A DNA stretch of 64,000 bases from Hahella chejuensis KCTC 2396. GTDB taxonomy: Bacteria; Pseudomonadota; Gammaproteobacteria; Pseudomonadales; Oleiphilaceae. The translations under genes were made by a program, and so were the position numbers. The notes beneath the pieces are model-generated. The model was not told the origin of the DNA. It ran no database searches and worked only from the letters and a program-made list of their open reading frames with translations. How positions within the stretch are numbered: position 1 is the first letter of the stretch; every line of letters starts with the position of its first letter. The DNA is taken from assembly GCF_000012985.1 (NCBI RefSeq), contig NC_007645.1, positions 3,006,501 to 3,070,500 of the forward strand. Reading direction: 5' to 3'. Of this stretch, positions 15,038 to 24,300 are shown piece after piece.

Positions 15038-15955
15038 TCACCCATAACTCAACGCAGAAAACAATTCCCTTCCCATGTCGTCTGACGGGCGGCGGCCGTG
15101 CATCATGCGTTTGTTGTTGAGGACGGCGATGTCGCCGTCGCGCCAGGGGATGTCGCGGGTGTGGAGGTCGTACAGGGATTTGAGTTCTCCCATCAGCCAG
15201 TGGGGGATGGGGGAGCCGTCGTCCATGGTGATGGTCTGGCCGGGGTAGGGGCCGGTGAGGCTGTTGGCCAGGGCGCGGTGACCGCCGGGCAGCTGGTTGT
15301 AGACGTAGGTGGCGTAGCTAAAGTCGAGCTGGTTGTCCTCGGTCAGCTCTATTCGCACTCCTTCAAGGCCGCTGAATAACTTTTCCAGGTGGTCGCGGTT
15401 GATCTCCTCCACCGGTATGTCTTCGTCGATCATGAAGGCCACGAATACTTTCCAGAACATTTCCGGGAACAGGCGATGATAGACAAAGCGCACGTGCTCA
15501 ATGAAGGTGCGGCTGGTTTCACTCAGGGCGCGCCAGATCTCCAGACCGTCGCAATAGGTGGTCTGGCCGCGGTCGCCGGCGGCGCGACGGCAGTAGAACC
15601 AGATGTAGTCCGGGGTGAACGGGCTGTTGCTGTGCTCGCTGTGCAGCTCGATGCCCGGCGTTCCCGACAGCACCCGCTGTACGCGACGGTCGTAGGATTG
15701 CCGGGTGGGGTCGAGTATCAGGCGTGAACTGAATTTCTCCACAAAATCGCCGAAACGTTCCGGCGTCGCCTCAAAACCGCGAAACAGCGCCACGCCTTTC
15801 TGTTCCATGGCGAAGTGAAAGTCGTCGGCGCTCACGCTGTCGAGCGTCTCTCCCTCCTGCGCCTGCACCAGATGGCCGGTGAAGGCGAGGAGGCGCTCCG
15901 GCGCTTTGCGCCGGGCGGTGGGAATGCGATGAGTGATGGGTGAGGTTGTGGTCAT
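15038..15955 (-). CDS. TauD/SyrP-like Fe(II)/2-oxoglutarate dioxygenase of the cluster
   Basis: 305 residues of the TauD/TfdA fold. The family binds Fe(II) and 2-oxoglutarate and hydroxylates unactivated carbons; SyrP-type members hydroxylate amino acids held on NRPS carrier proteins. Visible facial triad: His-x-Glu in IELHSEHSNSPF (around residue 103, the Glu variant as in SyrP) and the distal His in NNKRMMHGRRP (around residue 284). The 2-oxoglutarate-binding Arg lies in MGRELFSALSYG. It overlaps the upstream TE-bearing NRPS gene by 4 bases (ATGA), so it belongs to the assembly-line transcript and is its last gene. The substrate is not evident; a residue on a late module (Tyr or Gln) is plausible. 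Confidence 0.85.
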   Translation of the reverse strand: MTTTSPITHRIPTARRKAPERLLAFTGHLVQAQEGETLDSVSADDFHFAMEQKGVALFRGFEATPERFGDFVEKFSSRLILDPTRQSYDRRVQRVLSGTPGIELHSEHSNSPFTPDYIWFYCRRAAGDRGQTTYCDGLEIWRALSETSRTFIEHVRFVYHRLFPEMFWKVFVAFMIDEDIPVEEINRDHLEKLFSGLEGVRIELTEDNQLDFSYATYVYNQLPGGHRALANSLTGPYPGQTITMDDGSPIPHWLMGELKSLYDLHTRDIPWRDGDIAVLNNKRMMHGRRPSDDMGRELFSALSYG

Positions 15956-18900
15956 GCTGTCTGCTCCTTCCGTTCCGTCGTCATGGGAGTAAAGGACTCC
16001 GCCTGCTGGAGATGCGCCAGCAAACGAGTGGCCAACGTTTCAACATTGGGCGGTTGCACCATGGTCTGGTGCCGACCAGGAACGTACTCCACCTCCACGC
16101 CCCGTTGCGCCCACTTGGACCAGCCCAGACTGGGATCGTCCGGGCAAACGGACTTCGCCAACTGCTCCTCCCCAAGCGGACGGAACAGGGTGATCTTGCC
16201 GTTGTAAGGCTGCGGTTGATAAGACTCCACCGCATGATAGTTCAACTTGCTCACCTGCAGAATGCGACGCGCCTGCTCCAGGCTGAATCCCTGGGGCAGG
16301 GCCTGGGCCTCCCGGGTGGCTTGAATGGCCGTCTGCAATTGTTCTTCCGTGGACAGGCCGCGCAAGGTATCCGGGTCCACATCCGCGATGCCGCCAAGCA
16401 GCGAACTGATGATCTCCGCATCGTCATGGGCGGCGAACCCGCCGTCGAAGACATCCGGCGCATAAGCGTCCAGCAGACCCAGGAAGGCGATTTCCCTGCC
16501 TCGCCCCTGCAACACGCGGGCGACCTCGAACACCGCCACGCCGCCGAAGGACCATCCCGCCAGATAAAACGGACCGGCAGGCTGACGTTCGCACAATGCG
16601 TTGGCGTAGTACGCCGCCATGTCCGGGATGTTGTCGAAAGGGAGCTGCTCCGGCTCCACGCCTCGGGCCTGTACGCCGATAAAGGGGCGCGCTTCGCCCA
16701 GGCTGGCGGCCAGATGATAGTAGCAAAGCACCGTGGCGCCGGTGGGATGCACGCAGAACAGCGGCGGATGTTCGCCGCGAGCGGTCAGCGTCACCAAAGG
16801 CGACCAGTCCTCAGGATGGGCTTTGCGGGCGCTGCGCACCTGTTCCGCCAGTTTCTCCACGGTCGGATGCTGGAACAGCGTGGTCAGTGGCAGGGCGATA
16901 TGAAACTCCTGCTGAATCGCGCTCATCAGCCGCACCGCCAACAGAGAAAAACCGCCCAATGCGAAAAAGTTATCCGTCACACCCACCGGACTGCGCTCCA
17001 GCAAACGCTCCCATATACGCGCTACGCCCAGCTCCACGTCGTCCCGAGGAGCGACGAACTCATTGTGCGACACGGCGGCGTGCATGCCCTCCAGCGCGGC
17101 GTAATCCGTCTTGCCGGAGGGCGTCAGCGGCAGCGCATCAAGGGGGACCAGCAGATCCGGCAGCATGTATGGCGGTAAACGCTCGCGCAGATAAGTCAGG
17201 ATCGCCTCCGCCTGCAACTCGCCTTTGTTCGCTGTTCGCGCCAACACCACATAAGCCAGCAGACGGCGATCCGCCTCCTCGCCCTGGGCGACGACCGCGG
17301 CTTGCTGGATATCCTCCCGGCTCAGCAATTGGGTTTCCAGTTCGCCGGCTTCAATGCGGAAACCGCGCACTTTGAACTGGCGATCTGTTCTGCCGAGCAA
17401 ATCCAATGCGCCGTCCGGACGCCAGCGGGCGCGGTCGCCGCTGCGGTAATAGCGCCGCGGCGCGGATAACCCGGGCAGCGCCAGCTCCACGAAACGGGTG
17501 GCGTTGAGTTCAGGACGGTTATGGTAGCCCAGGGCCAGACCGACGCCGGAGATCAATAGCTCGCCAGGCGCGCCTACCGGGCAGGGACGGTCCAGCGCGT
17601 CGACCACGTGGCACTGCATATTCTGAATCGGCTGACCCACATCCGGCGGCAGACCACTGTACACCACCTCGCCGAGGGTGGCGCAGACCGTCGCCTCCGT
17701 GGGACCGTAAGCATTGATCATCAGGCGGCCCTTGCTCCATTTCGGGACCAGGTCCGCCGGACAGGGCTCCCCAGCCACCACCAGGGTTTGCAAACCGGGG
17801 GCCGAATCCTCCGGCAACAGCGCCAGGGAGGACGGCGTCAGGGTGATGTGGGTGATCTCAAACTCCTGCAGCGCCTGGGCCAGATCAGGACCGGGCATGA
17901 TGCGGTCGCGGGGCGCCAGAATCAGACGGGCGCCGGCGCACAGGGCGGTGAAGATTTCCGACACCGCGGCGTCGAAACTGAATGACGCCACCTGCAACAC
18001 CCGACTGTCGCTGCGCAACCTGAACGCCTTGATCTGCGCCTCCAGCATGTTGATCAAGCCGCTATGATGCAGCAAGACGCCTTTGGGCGCGCCGGTGGAG
18101 CCGGAGGTATAGATCATGTAGGCGGCGGCGTCAGGGGCGGGGGCGTAATCCAGCGGCCGTGACGACTGTTGGCGCCAGGAGGTGATGTCGTCGAGGTAAA
18201 TGACGGAACCGCCGCGATCCTCCAGCACCTCAATGAAGGGCGCATCCACGTCCGGGTGTTCCACCAGGAACAGGCGACAGCCAGAGTCCTCCGCCATGTA
18301 GCGTAGACGTTCCGCCGGATAATCCGGGTCCAGAGGCAGAAACGCGCCGCCCGCCTTCAACGCCGCCAGCAGCGCGATCACCATATCGCAGCCGGGACGG
18401 CAGCAAACGCCCACCAGTCCGCCTTTCTCCAGGCCGGAGACCTGCAGCTCCCGCGCCAGTTGGTTCGATTGTTCGTCCAGCATGCGGTAGCACAACTGCA
18501 ACCCCGGCGTCTGCAGCGCAATATGCCCGCCATAGCGGGACACCACCTCGCGGAACTGGCTCAGCACATTGGCGTTGGCGTGCGTTGCTTGCTCAGTCAG
18601 GTTGAAACTGGCCAGCAGACTCCAGTCGCGGGTGGTGAGCATGTCCAGTTGTTTCACCGGCAGATCCGGCTGCTCCAAGGCCATGGTCAACACTTGCTGC
18701 AGATGCTCGGCGAACAGCTCGATGCGATGCAGATGAAAGCGCGATTCGTTGTACGCGATAGAGAAACTGAGCGTACCAGTCCGTTGCAGCAGACTCACAG
18801 TGACGTCGTTATTAAGATTGGCGGGCAGCTCGCCATGCAAGGCGTCGTAATGGGCCGCCACGTCGAACAGCGGGCAATGGTGGCGCCAGGACAGACCAAA

Positions 18901-19398
18901 GTCCTCCGCCATCTCCCGCCATTGGTAGTGTTGATGCTGGTAAGCGTCCAGCAGCTGCGAGCGGGTTTGCAGCAGCAGGGCCTTGAACGACGCCTCGGGA
19001 TCAATACTGTTGATGATGGGCAGGGCGTTGATAAAGCCCGGCTCGGCGCCGTTTTCCTCCCTTCGCGCCGGCGAGCCGGTGACCAGGGTTTCGACGCCGC
19101 CGTTGTCGCCGTCGGAAGAGAAGGCCTGATTGTAACGTTGCAGGCATAACTGCACGCCGGCGGTGGCGATCGTGTAAATAAGAAAGCGCCCGCCTTTGCT
19201 GACCTTCATGATGAGGTCGTAAAGATGGCTGTCCAGCGTCAGGCCGTATATCTGGTAGGACTTGGAGCCTTTATGGGGAAGGTCGTAATCGCGGGGCAGG
19301 TTGCTGGGGCCGATGGCCTTGGTCAGGGATTTGCGCCAGTAATCCCTTGCCGCGAGAGAGTTTGCGTCAAGCAGAAAACCGCTTTCTTGTTGCGCCAT
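15952..19398 (-). CDS. Terminal NRPS module: half-C, A(Tyr), PCP, thioesterase
   Basis: 1148 residues. The N-terminus (to about 270) is only the second lobe of a condensation domain, beginning at ARDYWRKSL and lacking HHxxxDG, so it cannot condense. The adenylation domain (core YTSGSTGAPKG near 433) has the pocket code DASTVAAVCK as I align it, which is exactly a published tyrosine code. PCP serine is in DNFFALGGFSLLA (about 819). The thioesterase has GWSFGG (Ser about 948), Asp in LLDAY, and His in VPGRHQTMV (about 1111). The upstream protein at 21322 ends in a complete C domain that can supply the missing condensation. Good ribosome site (AAGGAAAG). It would add Tyr and release the chain by hydrolysis or cyclisation. 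Confidence 0.92.
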   Translation of the reverse strand: MAQQESGFLLDANSLAARDYWRKSLTKAIGPSNLPRDYDLPHKGSKSYQIYGLTLDSHLYDLIMKVSKGGRFLIYTIATAGVQLCLQRYNQAFSSDGDNGGVETLVTGSPARREENGAEPGFINALPIINSIDPEASFKALLLQTRSQLLDAYQHQHYQWREMAEDFGLSWRHHCPLFDVAAHYDALHGELPANLNNDVTVSLLQRTGTLSFSIAYNESRFHLHRIELFAEHLQQVLTMALEQPDLPVKQLDMLTTRDWSLLASFNLTEQATHANANVLSQFREVVSRYGGHIALQTPGLQLCYRMLDEQSNQLARELQVSGLEKGGLVGVCCRPGCDMVIALLAALKAGGAFLPLDPDYPAERLRYMAEDSGCRLFLVEHPDVDAPFIEVLEDRGGSVIYLDDITSWRQQSSRPLDYAPAPDAAAYMIYTSGSTGAPKGVLLHHSGLINMLEAQIKAFRLRSDSRVLQVASFSFDAAVSEIFTALCAGARLILAPRDRIMPGPDLAQALQEFEITHITLTPSSLALLPEDSAPGLQTLVVAGEPCPADLVPKWSKGRLMINAYGPTEATVCATLGEVVYSGLPPDVGQPIQNMQCHVVDALDRPCPVGAPGELLISGVGLALGYHNRPELNATRFVELALPGLSAPRRYYRSGDRARWRPDGALDLLGRTDRQFKVRGFRIEAGELETQLLSREDIQQAAVVAQGEEADRRLLAYVVLARTANKGELQAEAILTYLRERLPPYMLPDLLVPLDALPLTPSGKTDYAALEGMHAAVSHNEFVAPRDDVELGVARIWERLLERSPVGVTDNFFALGGFSLLAVRLMSAIQQEFHIALPLTTLFQHPTVEKLAEQVRSARKAHPEDWSPLVTLTARGEHPPLFCVHPTGATVLCYYHLAASLGEARPFIGVQARGVEPEQLPFDNIPDMAAYYANALCERQPAGPFYLAGWSFGGVAVFEVARVLQGRGREIAFLGLLDAYAPDVFDGGFAAHDDAEIISSLLGGIADVDPDTLRGLSTEEQLQTAIQATREAQALPQGFSLEQARRILQVSKLNYHAVESYQPQPYNGKITLFRPLGEEQLAKSVCPDDPSLGWSKWAQRGVEVEYVPGRHQTMVQPPNVETLATRLLAHLQQAESFTPMTTERKEQTA

Positions 19399-19468
19399 GG
19401 TCTTTCCTTATTTTCCTTGTTCCGTTCATAGGGTCGTTATTGTTATGGTCGCCGACCGCGCAATGGCT

Positions 19469-21160
19469 TTAGAAAGCGAAGCTTTCCAAAGCGTCCTGGC
19501 TGACTGTCTCATTACTTCTATGATGGATATTCGCCATAAAGGCGTCATCCGTGGTTTTTTCCAACAATAGAGTGCGCATGCGCTGCAATATCGGCGCGGG
19601 AATCGCCTTCAGCGTAGGGTCCGCCATCTGCGCCTTGATCGTGGAATTGAACAGGGCCACGTAGTCGATCACCTGTTGTCGGGTATAGCCGCGACGCTGC
19701 AGATAGAAAGTAGACCATTGTTCGAAACCGTGCTGGGGCAACCAGGTGGAATTGCGAATATCGAAGAACAAACGCTCCACCCAGTCGCAGGCGGCTTCGC
19801 TGGTCATGGTGCGATGTCGCCAGGAAAAACCGTTGCCCTCCAGATCGTACTCCTGACGGTTTTTCCAAATGGGCGTCAGCGGATCGCAGTACCACAACTG
19901 GGCGCGATAAAAGTCCGGCTTGCTCTGCTCGATCAACGACTGGGTCTCCCGAATGGTGTCTTCAGTTTCGCCGGGAAAACCGACGATCAAGCTGGCGTGG
20001 GCGGAAATGCCGGCTGCCTGCAATTGCGGAATGGCCTCGGCGAAATTGCGCCGACGCGCGGTTTTGTTCATGTTCTTGAGCATGGCGTCGCTGCCGGATT
20101 CAATGCCCAGAAACACGCCTTCGCAGCCGGCTTCGCGCATCAACTGAATGGTTTCATAATCGCCCTGATCGCTGCGATAGAACGAATTCCAGCGAAAGCC
20201 GTACTGCTTGCGGATCATCAAACGCAGAATTTCCTTGAAGCGTTTTTTCGGCACGTTGAAGGTGTCGTCGAGAAAGGTGAGAGTGTCCACATTGCCCAGC
20301 GCGGCGATGCGGTCCAGCTCCTGCTCCACCAGGTCCGGCGCCAGGGTCTTGTAAGCGCCCGCCCGTTGCGGAAAGCCGCAGAACGCGCAGCTGTAGGGAC
20401 AGGATTTGGCGGTGCGCAGAGAAATGAACTGGGACAGCTGCTCCGGCGGGAACAGACCGTAGTCGATGGGGTTTTCCTCCAGGGGATTGTACTCCGTCTC
20501 CACCGGGGTGCGGGAAAAGGGCCGCAACAGACTTTTGGGATCGCGAATGGCCAGGTTGGCGACGCCGTTCAGGGGCTCTCCCTTTTGCAGCGCGCTGATG
20601 ATGTGGGCCAGCGCCTGCTCGCCTTCAGAACTGATCACGTAGGTGTCCGCCCCCAGATACTCGAACAGACTGGCCAGCTCATCTGCGTTGCGCACCTCGG
20701 CCTGTCCGGAGATATAGGGACCGCCGACGATGATATGGGCGTCGCTGTGCTCGCGCACGAACTTGATCACTTCGATCATGGGCTGGGGCGACACATACAG
20801 GGTAGTAGTGACCGCCACCGTGCGCACCTGGCCACTGCGCAGGAGGCGGCGCATCTCCTCTTTTTCCTGTTGGAACAGGTTGATCCAGTCCACGGTGAAG
20901 CCGCGCCGGCGTAGAAAAGACGCCAGATAGCTCACCGCCGGCCAGAGAAAGTCGAGGTTGTTGAACTGCCGGTGGGACTGGCCGGCCTCGTCATAAATAT
21001 GATTAATCAGGTCCAGCGCGGTATACGGCTGTCCCTGATGCTCCACAAACGCCAGCCGCAGGTCGCGCCAGGCTCCGCCGTGATTATCGACGGAACGCAC
21101 CATCTCCACGTGTTCGGGAGTGGGCGGCATATTGGTTCCGACAATCAGGCAATCAATCAT
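19469..21160 (-). CDS. B12-type radical SAM methyltransferase, PhpK-like
   Basis: About 563 residues. The start at 21160 (MIDCLIVG) is preferred to the one 12 codons earlier because AAGGAAGG stands 10 bases before it. The N-terminal half is a cobalamin-binding-like domain (VRTVAVTTTLYVSPQPMIEV, HIIVGGPYISGQ). The radical SAM core has the iron-sulfur motif CPYSCAFC (around residue 260). The opening residues (MIDCLIVGTN, MVRSVDNHGGAWRDLRLAF) match, as I recall, the PhpK family, whose namesake methylates phosphorus in phosalacine synthesis. Homologues in NRPS loci have largely unproven substrates, probably unactivated carbon. It lies between two NRPS genes in the same direction, so methylation of the peptide is the likely role. 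Confidence 0.85.
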   Translation of the reverse strand: MIDCLIVGTNMPPTPEHVEMVRSVDNHGGAWRDLRLAFVEHQGQPYTALDLINHIYDEAGQSHRQFNNLDFLWPAVSYLASFLRRRGFTVDWINLFQQEKEEMRRLLRSGQVRTVAVTTTLYVSPQPMIEVIKFVREHSDAHIIVGGPYISGQAEVRNADELASLFEYLGADTYVISSEGEQALAHIISALQKGEPLNGVANLAIRDPKSLLRPFSRTPVETEYNPLEENPIDYGLFPPEQLSQFISLRTAKSCPYSCAFCGFPQRAGAYKTLAPDLVEQELDRIAALGNVDTLTFLDDTFNVPKKRFKEILRLMIRKQYGFRWNSFYRSDQGDYETIQLMREAGCEGVFLGIESGSDAMLKNMNKTARRRNFAEAIPQLQAAGISAHASLIVGFPGETEDTIRETQSLIEQSKPDFYRAQLWYCDPLTPIWKNRQEYDLEGNGFSWRHRTMTSEAACDWVERLFFDIRNSTWLPQHGFEQWSTFYLQRRGYTRQQVIDYVALFNSTIKAQMADPTLKAIPAPILQRMRTLLLEKTTDDAFMANIHHRSNETVSQDALESFAF

Positions 21161-21196
21161 ATCCGCTTTTCCTTCCTTGTTAGCCCGCCGCGTCAC

Positions 21197-21321
21197 CGCT
21201 ATTTGCAGGCGGCGGGTTTTTATTGTTATTGGCTCGCGCTGTACTGCTCGTACTCAGCCGCTTAGACCTGTTCAATTTGCTTGGAAATCGTACTTAGGTT
21301 GCTTGGAAATCGTACTTAGGT
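21197..21321. other. Spacer between NRPS and radical SAM genes with a direct repeat
   Basis: It contains two adjacent identical 22-base units (21277-21298 and 21299-21320) beginning TTGCTTGGAAATCG, directly after the NRPS stop codon, and the ribosome site of the radical SAM gene. No terminator is evident. Confidence 0.6.
21277..21320. repeat. 22-bp perfect tandem duplication
   Basis: Two identical 22-base units abut each other with no spacer, touching the stop codon of the 2624-aa NRPS gene. A recent duplication or replication slippage is the simplest reading. Confidence 0.85.
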
Positions 21322-24300
21322 TTAAAAATCAAACTCCTCCGCCGCGTCCGCTTCACCGGTAGCGGGTCTGCCGTCGGCGCCGGCCAGGGACAGCAGGCTG
21401 TCGCCGGGACGTTGCGCGGCGGCGTCCAGCAGGTGCTGATAGTGCTCCTGCAGGGCGGCGATCTCCTCCGCCGTGAAACGCTCACGGTCATATTCGAAAA
21501 CAATGCGCACCTGCTCCGGTTGCGCGCTGACGGACAACACCAGATCGTATTTGGCGGAGCCGCGTTGTCCCGGCAGATAGGACACTTCCAGGCCGTCCAG
21601 GAAGACCGCCCTGGGCGGCGCGGCGGCCGCCGGCGCATCGCCGTTCTGAAAGTCGAACACCACCTGAAAGATGGGTTGGCGACCCGCCACCCTGGGAGAT
21701 TGCAGCGAACGCACCAGCAGATCGAAAGGCAGTTCCTGATGCGCCTGCGCCTGCAGGGTTTTGTCCCGCGCCTGAGCCAGCAGGTCCAGAAAGCTGGCGC
21801 TGGCGTCGAGACGCAACCGGATCGGCAGTGAGTTGACGAAGAAGCCGATCAGGCTCTCCAGCTCTTGCCGGTTGCGGTTGGCGACCGTGGTTCCCACCAC
21901 GATGTCGGACTGTCCGCTGAGGCGCTGCAGTAGTGCGGCGAAGGCGGCGAGCATGGTCATGTAAAGGGAGCTGCCCTGCTGGCGATTGAACTCCTGTAGC
22001 GCGCTCAGGGTCGACGCCGGCAGATCCTGCACCGCCAGGGCGCACAAGCCTGCGGCCTCGCTGTGAGGGCGACGCGGCAGGCGGATAGCCTCCGGCGCGT
22101 CCTGCAGTTCCTGTCGCCAGTAGTCCAGATGCTGTTGCACCCGTTGCGGAGTGAGCAGGCGACGCTGCCAGCAGGCGAAGTCGGCATACTGCAGTTGCAT
22201 GGGCGGCAGATCGGCGGCGGAGCCGGTGCGTCGGCTGTGATAGAACGCCTGTAACTCGCGCACGAACACGCCGTTGGACCAGCCGTCGAAGATAATGTGG
22301 TGCATGGTGGCCAGCAGCACGTGACGTTGCTCCTGCAATTTCACCAGACGGATACGCAACAGGCGGTCGCTCTCCAGATCGAAGGCATAGTTGGCTTCCT
22401 GACGCGCCAGTTCGCTGACTTCCGCAACTTTCTCCGGCTCTGGCAGCGCGGACAGATCGAAGAATCGCCAATCCGGCGCGGTGTCGCTGTGGATCTCCTG
22501 CACCGGCGCGTCTCCCGCCATATGAAAGCGGGTGCGCAGTATTTCGTGGCGGGCGATGATGTCGCGGAAACTGTCGTGCAGCGCCCGAGCGTCCAGGGGA
22601 CCATTCAGCTCCATAGCGATGGGCATGTTGTAACCCGCCGCGGCGCCTTCCAGCTGGTGCAGAAACCACAACCGCTCCTGGGCGAAGGAAAGCGGCGGCG
22701 CGGCGGGCCGGATCTGGGCGCATAGTCGTTCGCCGTCATCGGCATTGGCGGGAGCGAGCGCCGCCAGTCTTTCCGCCAGCCCGGCGATGCTGGGGTTCTC
22801 AAAAACGTCCCGGACCGAGGCGTCCACCCCCAGGCGCGCGCGAATGCGGTTCAGCAGGCGGGTGACCAGCAGACTGTGGCCGCCCAGTTCAAAGAAGTTG
22901 GCGTGAATATCAATATGCGGCAGCCCCAGCAGCTCGCTCCACATGTCATGCAGACTGCGCTCCAGGGCGCTGCGGGGCTCCGCCAGCAATTCCGGAACAT
23001 CGTTCAGGGCGTCCGGGGCGGGCAGGGCGCGGCGGTTGATCTTGCCGCTGACAGTGACCGGCATTTTTTCCAGGGTGAGGATGCGGGCGGGCGCCATATA
23101 GTCGGGCAGACGTTTGCGCAGCCAGGCGCGCAGGTCGGCGACGTCGAATCCGGCGCTGTGACGGGGCTCTATATAGGCCAGCAGGCGCATGCCGGCGCCG
23201 TCGTCCCGAGCCACCACCGCGGCGGCCTTAACGTCGTCATGGCTGTTCAGCACCGCCTCCACTTCGCCGGGCTCCACCCGGAAACCGCGGATTTTCACCT
23301 GCTCGTCAATGCGCCCCAGATACAGGAACTCGCCTTGCGCGGTGCGTCGCGCCAGATCCCCGGTGCGGTATAGACGCTGACTGATCTCGCCATGGGAACT
23401 CATGATGGTGGTGGTGATAAAACGCTCCGAGGTGAGGTCGTCGCGTCCGACATAGCCCTGGGCGAGACACACGCCGCCGATGTACAGTTCGCCGGGCGCG
23501 CCGGCGGGCGCAGGCTGTCCCAGCTGGTTGAAGATATGCAGTTGTACGCCGCACAGAGGCGCGCCGATGCCAGGCAGGACGGGCCAGCGATCAGGTTGAT
23601 CCTCCAGCTGCAACGCGCTCACCACATGGGCTTCCGTGGGGCCGTAATGGTTGTGCAGACGGCAATGGGGGCGCTCCCGGAAAAAGCGGCGCACTGGCGC
23701 AGTGATCTGCAACTGCTCGCCGGCGGTGACCACATCGCACAACTTGTCGCTGGCGACGGGGCTTCGCTCCGGCTGGTTCTCAGCCATGGTCTCCGCCAGT
23801 TGCTGCAAGGCGACGAAGGGTAAAAACAGGCGCTCTACGCCTTGCTCCCGGATAAAGGCCATCAGGGCGCGCGGGTCTTGCCGCAAACTGGGCGGACACA
23901 GCACCAGCGAACCGCCGCAGGCCAGGGTGGCGGCGAACTCTTGAAAGCAGACGTCGAAGCCGACGGCGGCGAACTGTAAAGTGCGCGCCGGTGCGCTCAG
24001 GCGGGGGTGTTGACGGTGCCAGGCCACCAGGTTGCTCAGTGCGCGCTGCGGCATGGCGACGCCTTTGGGGACGCCGGTGCTGCCGGATGTATACAAAATG
24101 TAAGCGATGCAGTCCTGGTCCGGCAGGGGCGGCGGCTCCGCGCGGCGGCGGGACAGATGCGCCCACAATTGCGGCAGCGGCGCGATGGCGCAGGGCGCGT
24201 CATGCCAGCCATGCTGCGCATTCGCCGCCACCAGCAGGCGCGGAGCGGCGCTTTCCACCATTTGCCGCACCCGGGTCAGAGGAAACTCCGGGTCGATAGG

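Noticed and set aside
15940-17178. 412-codon open frame on the plus strand
   Set aside because: Antisense to the terminal NRPS module; low-complexity Gln/Arg/His text, no ribosome site, no family features.
19676-20914. 412-codon open frame on the plus strand
   Set aside because: Exactly antisense to the radical SAM gene, whose motifs are unambiguous.
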